From: Siphonodentalium dalli
Taxonomy: Eukaryota; Mollusca; Scaphopoda; Gadilida; Siphonodentaliidae
Direction: 5' to 3'
NCBI GenBank assembly: GCA_032622095.1
Contig: CP136068.1
Coordinates: 60,786,025-60,850,024, forward strand
Length of the DNA stretch: 64,000 bases
How positions within the stretch are numbered: the stretch's first letter is position 1; each line of letters begins with the position of its first letter. Below are positions 56,801-64,000 of the stretch, one piece after another. The notes beneath the pieces were generated by a model. That model had not been told where the DNA came from. It worked only from the letters and a program-made list of their open reading frames with translations, and ran no database searches. The translations under genes and the position numbers were made by a program.

Positions 56801-57667
56801 GTATCTGTTATCATGCATGGGTGACAGATGGGGGGTATATAGTATTCAGCTTATCCGTCCATCTGTCCATTCATCTGATGTTTAGTACCATAACAACCTG
56901 TGCACCTGTGATTATGAGGTCAGTCCAACTTTTTTCAGTGGAGTTATCCCCTTTTTTGACTTAGAAAGAAATTTTTCGCAACATGCATAATTTTGTCCAA
57001 GCTTGTATTCCTGCATTTTCCAGTCTTTTCTTTGAAACTGGGCACAGATATTTAGTACCATGAGAACTTGTGCACCTGCGATTATGAGCTCAATGTTAAT
57101 ATAGCTACCCTTAAAGTAGCCCAATTGCACTGCAGGGAGTATCCTTTGTCCCATTGGGACAGTCCCACCTCTAGTTTTTATATATTTCTAGTTTGTATAT
57201 ATTTCACAGTGTATATGTAATTTTGCTCTGTAGATGCGCTTTTTTTTCAGAATTGTTCTTTTACATACCGTTCATTATATGTGGGATTATTACTTGTCAT
57301 TGAGGAGCAGACAGATTGGATGATTTCATTCTATCAGTATAACTATATTGTGAATGTTTTAATTTATAAATCTCAGTTTATCCTTGTAAACAGGGCATTT
57401 AATAATCTTAACAAACTAATTTGTTGGGCATAAGTCTTGATAAATCTCACCAAATTCATCTGGAATAACTCAGAATAAGAGATGTCTCATATTATCTATA
57501 TGCCTGGGATAAGTTTATTTCTAAGATTAATAAAATTTTAATTTAATTCATATAGGGGTTCATACATTGATAGAGATGTGAAGCATATCCTCTTATAATG
57601 TCCCATGTTACTTATTTGCTTGAGATTAAATTTAATCTCTAACATGTCTTCAACTTTTTATTTACAG
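56801..57667 (+). other. MLH1 intron with a decayed duplicate of the next exon's start
   Basis: The left part shows two related ~150-bp segments (TTTAGTACCATAACAACCTG near 56881 and TTTAGTACCATGAGAACTTG near 57052). At 57483-57598 an approximate duplicate of 57599-57710 occurs, covering polypyrimidine/AG and exon start. Its AG at 57554-57555 is followed by codons for GSYIDRDVKHILL and a stop. Confidence 0.65.
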
Positions 57668-57740
57668 GGGTTCCTATATTGATGGCAAGCTGAAGGAAGC
57701 TATTAAACCATGTGCTGGAAATGTTGGTACTCAGATCACA
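57668..57740 (+). CDS. MLH1: MLH1 exon (equivalent of human exon 5)
   Basis: The acceptor TATTTACAG is followed by a 73-nt exon, the same length as human exon 5, entering in phase 2 to complete the arginine begun at 56799. It encodes [20 protein letters not shown] then TQIT, matching the MLH1 segment SYSDGKLK...PCAGNQGTQIT. The donor is ACA/GTAAGT. The next exon (expected to begin VEDLFYN) is not found up to 64000, so either the following intron exceeds 6.2 kb or the gene copy is partial. No stop or frameshift suggests a pseudogene. Confidence 0.93.
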
Positions 57741-58084
57741 GTAAGTTCAATTTGAAATAGAGGGAATATGGATATAATAAGTGATGACCTTTCAACAAAA
57801 AAGTTTCTGTTTGTACAAATTCCTAATATTAACCTGGATTATTTCTATGAATAAGTCTTCCAAGGCATATAATGTCCATTTAAACCGGGTTTCTGCTGGG
57901 GGTTGGGGGAATGGCACCCATATTATGGGGCTAAAAGCCGCCGGGGAAAAATCTCAGTCCATCAACCAACTGAATATGATCTAGTATCAGCAAATCAGTT
58001 GTTATTTAAGTTCAAATTCTGAACATCTGCAGTATTACAAGTAAAAAAATTCAAGGATTCTTTTTAATTAATCTTAATCTTAAC
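57741..58084 (+). other. MLH1 downstream intron, no further exon seen
   Basis: AT-rich sequence, a short G-rich patch near 57895, and nothing recognisable. Confidence 0.5.
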
Positions 58085-58445
58085 TGGATTACATGCGTCC
58101 ATCAGGTGGGGCTTCCAGCTGTTTGTCCGTCTGCTCATATATCTCAACCATGAGTCATCAGATCTCAATGAAATTTTGAATCAGGAGGGCTTTCAAAATT
58201 GAGGTTTTTCACATTTTCAGTTCAAGAGTTATTCCTTTTTGTTTATCTGAATATGTTGGATTTCTGTCCGTCCGCTCATATATCTCAACCATGGGTTATC
58301 GGGTCTCGATGAAATTTGGTATGCAGGTTTGACACCAGGAGGGCTTTCAAAAGATGGTTCATTGACATTATTCACATTTTCCGTTCAAGAGTTATTACTC
58401 TTTTTCATCTGAAAATGTTGAATTTTTGTCTGACCGCTCATATAT
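58085..58445. repeat. Two ~165-bp monomers related to family B
   Basis: CCGCTCATATATCTCAACCAT, 'AGGAGGGCTTTCAAAA' and TTCAAGAGTTATT...TTTATCTGAA recur about 165 bp apart. Confidence 0.65.
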
Positions 58446-59600
58446 CTTTTTATGCGCCCTTTTTGAAAAAAAGGTCGTATTATGTTATCTGTTCGTCCGT
58501 CCGTCTGTCCATCTGTCGCACCGTCCGTCTGTTCGTCCGTTAACATTTTTGATCGATTGGATCGATTTTCCGATCGATAACTCCAGTTTGGATTATTTGA
58601 TCTGAAACAAAGTTGGCATGTGTATTTTCCAGCTAAAGATACAGGCCTAGTTCGAATATGGGTTCCGTCCAATTATTTTTACATGAGTTACGGCCCTTTT
58701 TCAACTTAGAATTTGACCATCTGTTAACATTTTTGGTTTCCGACCGATAACTCCAGTTTGGATTATTTGATCTGAACCAAAGTTGGTATGTGTATTTTCC
58801 AGCTAAAGATACAGGCCAAGTTCGAATATGGGTTCCGTCCAATTATTTTTACATGAGTTAACGCCCTTTTTCGACTTAGAATTTGACTGTCTGTTAACAT
58901 TTTTGGTTTCCGTCCGATAACTCCAGTTTGGATTATTTGATCTGAACCAAAGTTGGTATGTGTCTTTCTCCCAGCAAAACACAGGTCAAGTTCGAATTCG
59001 GGTTCCGCCCGCCAATTTTCACCAGAGTTATGTCCCTTTTTTACTTAGAATTTTTGCCAATTTGAGGTTTCCGGATGATAACTTTAGTAAATGTGTGCTG
59101 AATGAAATTAAATTTGGTATGTATGTTTACTAGCACTAAAGACAGGTTTTTATGCGCAAACAACGGTCGTATCAAGCCGACACTTAGAGGCGGACATGAG
59201 GTCTACCGACCTTTTATTCGACTTAGAATTTGACCGTCTTAACATTTTTGGTTTCCGACCGATAACTCCAGTTTGGATTATTTGATCTGAACCAAAGTTG
59301 GTATGTGTATTTCCCAGCTAAAAAATACAGGCCAAGTTCGAATATGGGTTCCGTCCAATTATTTTTACATGAGTTACAGCCCTTTTTTTACTTAGATTTT
59401 GACCAATTTCATAACATTTCGGTTTCTGACCGATAACTCCAGTTTGGATTATTTGATCTGAATCACAGCTGGTATGTGTATTTCCCAGCTAAAACTACAG
59501 GCCAAGTTCGAATATAGGTTCTGTCTAATTATTTTCACATGAGTTACGGCCATTTTTCGACTTAGAATTTGACCGCATTTTGGCCTTGATATTAGGGGTA
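58445..59600. repeat. Family-A tandem monomers with hairpin head and (GTCC)n
   Basis: The head ATGCGCCCTTTTTGAAAAAAAGGTCG (58453-58478) is followed by GTCC repeats (58494-58542). Six monomers follow (GATAACTCCAGTTTGGATTA anchors near 58569, 58743, 58915, 59076, 59262, 59433; spacing 161-186). A TATGCGC end-like sequence appears at 59150. Minus-strand frames here are monomer artefacts. Confidence 0.75.
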
Positions 59601-60336
59601 TATCAGATTTTCTTCAAATGTAAGCTCAAATTATTATTTTATTTTGCGGTAGTACAATAAGAAAATGGCTAAAGGGCATATTTTGCCACGCCCTAGCGAT
59701 GCTCTTGTTAACGTTGGTTTCTGTCCTGCCCATGTTTCAATTGGCACTATGGGGGTATCCCAGCACCCAAAGTGCAACATATTGTTGCGTTTTATTATAT
59801 GAGTTAAAAAAAAAGGGGGTATACTGTCTTACACCTGTCTGTATGTCGGTCCGATGTCTGTTCATGTCATATCTTGAACAGTAGTGCTCGGATCTCAATG
59901 AAATTTGGTATGGTTGTTCACTACTATGAGGACATTAAATAGAGGTTCCATCGTTTTATTCGGATTTTCCATTCTAGACTTATTCATCTTTGTTTATCTT
60001 GAAATGTTGGCTTTTTGGTCTGTCCGATGTCTGTTCAGGTCATGACTTGAACAGTAGTCCTCAGATCGCAATGAAATTTTGTATGGATGTTCACTACTAT
60101 GGGGACATTCAATAGAGGATTCAATCATTTTGTTCGGGTTTTCCATTCAAGAGTTATTCATCTTTGTTTATCTGGAAATGTTTTTGGTCCGTCCGATGTC
60201 TGTTTAGGCCATAACTTGAACAGTAATTATCAGATCTCAATGAAATTTTGTATGGATATTCACCACTATGAGCACATTAAATGGCCTGTTCAACCTTTTG
60301 TTTTGGTTTTTCAATCTATAGTTATTCATCTTTGTT
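59601..60336. repeat. Spacer, then family-B monomers headed by GGGGGTATACTG
   Basis: About 59810 holds AAAAAAAAAGGGGGTATACTG, followed by three ~175-bp family-B monomers (anchors near 59857, 60032, 60200). Confidence 0.7.
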
Positions 60337-61485
60337 AGCTCAACTTAACTTTGTAAAGTTTGAGCTATTGCCATGGCTAGGTATCCGTCGTCCGTGTGTG
60401 TGTGCATGTGTGCGTGATTCGTCAACAATTATTTTAGCACGGGCTACAGGTCGTACCTTAGGTCGGATTATTATTTGTCATGGGTGTTGACATTGACATG
60501 TAGATGGGAACGAGTCATTTTGGGGTCATTTGGCCATAAAACATGGCTGTCGGCAGCCATCTTGGATTTTACTCTTTGTATGACTAAATCCTTTGACACA
60601 GGCTACAGGCCGTATCTTTGGTCGGATCATCAAGAAATTTGTCATGTATGTTAGCATTGACATGTAAATAGGAACACACATCATTTTGGGGTCATTTGGC
60701 AAAAAAACATGGCAGCCAGTGGCCATCTTGGATATCAAAATTCAATCCATTAGCACCGGCTACAGGCCATATTGTTTGTCTGATGACCATGAAAGTTATG
60801 TTAATATTGACATGTAGATGGGAACGAGTTATTTTGGGGTCTTTCGGTCAAAAAACATGGCCGCCAGAAGCCATCTTTGATTTTACTCTTTGCATGACTA
60901 AATCCTTTGGCAGGCTACAGGTCGTACCTTTGGTAGGATCATCATGAAATTTGTCATGGATGTTAATATTGACATGCAGATGGGAACGAGTCATTTTGGG
61001 GTCATTCGGCCATAAAACATGGTGCTGGCAGCCATCTTGGATTTTACTGTTTGCATGACTAAATCCTTTGGCACGGGCTACAAGTCGTACCTTTGGTCAG
61101 ATCATTATGAAATTTGTCATGGCTGTTGACATTGACATATAGATGGGAATGAGTCATTTTCGGGTATAATACATGTTCGCTGGCAGTCATCTTGGATTTC
61201 ACTCTTTTCATGACAAAATTCTATGTCACACCCTACAGTCCACTTCCCTCAGCCGATCATCACCAAACTTCATATTAATCTTGATATTGATCTACTACAT
61301 GGAAGCTATCAAATGTTTATGAATTTCATTTGAAAACATAGCCACCAGCAACCATCTTGGATTTACTTTATATATATAGCTCTTCATGTTGATAATCTGG
61401 AATTACTTAGACATTTCAACTTTCTACATTCCTAATCCATTGACTGCAACACATCAAATTATTCCCTTTTCAAGTTGAGCTACAG
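60337..61485. repeat. Complete family-E element with inverted ends
   Basis: It starts TAGCTCAACTTAACTTTGTA (a hairpin with AAAGTTTGAGCTA) and ends with TTTTCAAGTTGAGCTA near 61485, its inverse. In between are six monomers of 148-166 bp, each with CATTGACATGTAGATGGGAA and a GCCATCTTGGATTT-like box (60556, 60722, 60870, 61031, 61186, 61350). Confidence 0.75.
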
Positions 61486-61720
61486 TGTCATTGACACTTT
61501 CATTTATATGATAATGCTGATTTTATAGATTTGCCCACACTAGGCGGTATGCCACATTGGGGTATGCACAGGACCACAGTCCATCTCTTTTTTTTAAGAC
61601 ACTGAAGGGTTAAGGAATGTAAAGGTGTATTTATTTGGCACAGTATAATATTGACAGCGTTTGTAACGTAATGTTGTGATTAAAATGTAATATATACCAT
61701 ATGTCAGTTCATCACCCCTT
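61486..61720. repeat. Family-B terminus and short spacer
   Basis: GCCCACACTAGGCGGTATGC, then GGGGTATGCACAGGACCACA, as at 23.97 and 55.70 kb. It shows that the family-E element at 60337 inserted into, or abuts, a family-B element. A T-run follows. Confidence 0.6.
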
Positions 61721-61721
61721 T

Positions 61722-62580
61722 GTTAGCTCAACTTTACTTTGGAAAGTTTGAGCTATTTCCATGGCTTGGTATCCGTTGTCCATGCATGTGTGTGCATCCA
61801 TCAATAATTTCTTTCAGCATGGGCTACAGGTTCTACCTTTGGTCGGATCCTTATGAAATTTGTCACTATTGACATTGACATGTAGATGGGAACGAATCAT
61901 TTTTGGGTCATTCGGCAAAAAAACATGGCCACCATCTTGGATTTCAAAACTCAATCCATTAACGTAGGTCGGAGTGTTCATCTGATCATCATGAATTTTT
62001 CCTCGATGTTAATATTGACATGTAGATAGGATAGGGTCATTTTGGTGTCATTCAGGCATACAATATAGCCGCTGGCAGCCATCTTTACTCTTTGCATGGC
62101 TAAATCCTTTGGCACGGGCTACAGGTTGTTCCTTTGGTCTGATCATTATGAAAATTGTCATAGCTGTTAACATGTAGATTGGGAACGAGTCATTTTGGAG
62201 TCATTCGGCACAAAAACATGGCCACCAATGGCCATCTTGGATTTCAAAATTCATTCCATTAGCATAGGTCTTACTGATCATCATGAAATTTGTCATGGAT
62301 GTTAATATTGACATGTAGATGGGAACGAGTCATTTTGGGGTCATTCGGCCATAAAACATAGCTGGGGCCAGCCATATTGGATTTTAATCTTTGCATGACT
62401 AAATCCATTGGCACCGGCTACCTTTGGTTAGATCATTATGCATTTGTCTTGGATGTTAATATTGACATGTAGACAAGAACGAGTTATTTTGGGGTCATTT
62501 GGCCATAAAATATGGCTGCCGGCAGCCATCTTGGATTTTTGTTTACTCTTTGCATGACTAAAGCCTTTTAGTCCAGTCTG
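61722..62580. repeat. Second family-E array, no closing end seen
   Basis: The head TTAGCTCAACTTTACTTTGG pairs with GAAAGTTTGAGCTA. Five monomers follow (CCATCTT-like boxes near 61930, 62078, 62231, 62371, 62524). The array stops without the AAGTTGAGCTA end. Confidence 0.7.
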
Positions 62581-62786
62581 AGATCGACCCCAAGAAATAA
62601 CAAATGTTGCTCATTTTGACGGACAAGTGCTATCCAGTCTAATTTTGTAGTAATATATATGTAGATTACGAAAATCCATGATAGCAGTGGTGAATTTGTA
62701 GCTTAATTGGCGAAAAACATGTTTTTATTGACCTACCCGACGACCGAAAATAGAAGAATTTTCCGGCGACGTCACATTACTACTAG

Positions 62787-64000
62787 TATACAGGGAGCTA
62801 ATATTGGTACCCTTGCACCCCTTGGGACTTAACTTCTCCCCACTCATTTTGTTCCTTATTATGTCCTTCAACTTTTAAGCAATGTTAACAAGAAGTGGCC
62901 ATATAGACTCCAGACAAAATGGCGTCCATCATGGCCGCTGTTTTTCAGACCAGACTCTAAGTCAATTTTGTGCAAATTATAGCGGTAAAAATCTTGTAAA
63001 ATGTATACAAATGTATATATTTTCATGAAGGTAAGACATAATGTCACTTTTTTGGGGCAAAATTGAAACTCACCATCCAAGATGGCCACCAAAATGGCCG
63101 CCGGAAGTTGAAAATATTACTTCTTTTTTTTACAAATATCTTCTAGATCGATTCATGCTGTTTGGAACTGGTTGAGTAATGTGACTTTATTTTGTATTTT
63201 GTATATTAACTGATCATTGGGGCAATTCAGTATGCACTTTTTGGGGTCCTAACACCTTCCCTTCCCTCAAAAATACGAATTTACAGAATGCAGTATAAAA
63301 TTTCACACAAAAACATCACAATTGTGATTCTAGTCATATTTTAACAAGAAATGAACCTAACTTTGTAATGTAAGTGATGCACATGATTACTTATGACTAT
63401 TTCAACTCAATGGACCCAAAATTCTTACTTTGGCTCAAAATGGCTGCCAAAATGGCTGCCAAAATATGGAAAATGGTAAATATTGCCCCAGCATGTCCTG
63501 CAATCGATTACAAGTTGTGGATGATGTACAAAACTGGCTATTCTGCCTTCTATACATTGAATACTAACATGTCTGATATACATGGTTAATTGTTACTATT
63601 GTCACCACTGACATCACCAAAAATATTGGACTATTCTCTCAGAAACTTGACTTAAATATCGGCAAAAATTAACTTTTCATGTTTGGACTATTTTTTCAAT
63701 TAAAATGTAACTATCTTTGGTTTGAAAGTGTTTATTGTTTTGGTCTATCTTAAATGTGTCACGCTGCGGTATTTATAGACCAAATTGTTCGCCCGATTTT
63801 GACAGAACTGTATACTCTCATTAAGTAGACATGGATAAACTTTTTATATGCAGCCTGTGTCAGGGAGGACGCAGTTATATAGGAGTGGGTGTAATATAGT
63901 GTGTCATGTTGACGTATTTCTCGATGGGTTATCATATAATGCTATGCTAATTATGGTCTGAAATGACTAATATCGAGATTTCTGGTGACCATTCAACGTT
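62787..64000. mobile_element. Diverged relative of the foldback element, left arm, runs off the window
   Basis: TAGTATACAGGGAGCTAATATTGGT..., then 'CTTGCACCCC', TTAACTTCTCCCCACTCATT, GTTAACAAGAAGTGGCC and ACTCCAGACAAAATGGCGTC follow the order of 7324-7480. CCAAGATGGCCACCAAAATGGCC at 63076 follows that of 7620. Further ATGGCTGCC repeats lie at 63430-63465. Similarity fades after about 63200, and the rest (63200-64000) holds no recognised gene. The inverted partner arm, if any, lies beyond 64000. Confidence 0.65.

Noticed and set aside
57741-64000. Next MLH1 exon (VEDLFYN...)
   Set aside because: Not found by reading. Most of the interval is tandem repeats.

Overview
This is animal nuclear DNA, AT-rich and almost entirely made of repeats. 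Only one host gene can be named: two coding exons of the mismatch-repair gene MLH1 near the right end, with animal-type intron positions. The Tx1-type L1 LINEs, the (GTCC)n-plus-tandem-monomer elements and the hAT, SINE and copia-like debris suggest a lophotrochozoan, most likely a bivalve mollusc. That placement is inference. There are no operons or bacterial signals, and no CRISPR array or viral genome was seen.

Layout: 0-4.4 kb holds dispersed repeats and a hAT transposon inserted in another hAT, both with perfect 8-bp target duplications. 4.6-6.5 kb holds tandem-monomer elements. 6.5-23.55 kb is one 17-kb nested block. An outer inverted-repeat element with a ~190-bp tandem-repeat interior contains a ~5-kb near-palindromic foldback element, and that in turn contains a 5.5-kb Tx1-type LINE with an intact ORF2. 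24.2-24.7 kb has a clean 158-residue ORF of unknown function. 25.6-31.2 kb is a tandem-monomer array broken by two TTAA-flanked MITEs, palindromes, a TA-flanked element with a THAP-like remnant and a tRNA-type SINE. 32.0-40.8 kb is a decayed copia-like Pol split by two later LINE insertions, with a SAP-like ORF beside it. 40.8-47.1 kb is dispersed repeats and low-complexity DNA. 47.2-54.7 kb is a complete Tx1-type LINE with two intact ORFs and a perfect 17-bp target duplication, the best candidate for a recently active element. 55-64 kb holds the two MLH1 exons among tandem-monomer arrays, and the start of a diverged relative of the foldback element.

No genes here act together in a pathway. 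The window is best read as host non-coding sequence around MLH1, colonised in layers. Because several insertions left clear target duplications, the order of events can be worked out from the sequence. Five tandem-monomer families share one plan: a short hairpin, a (GTCC)n-like tract, then 140-190-bp monomers, sometimes closed by an inverted copy of the end. This resembles descriptions of Helentron-derived and 'pearl'-type bivalve elements.
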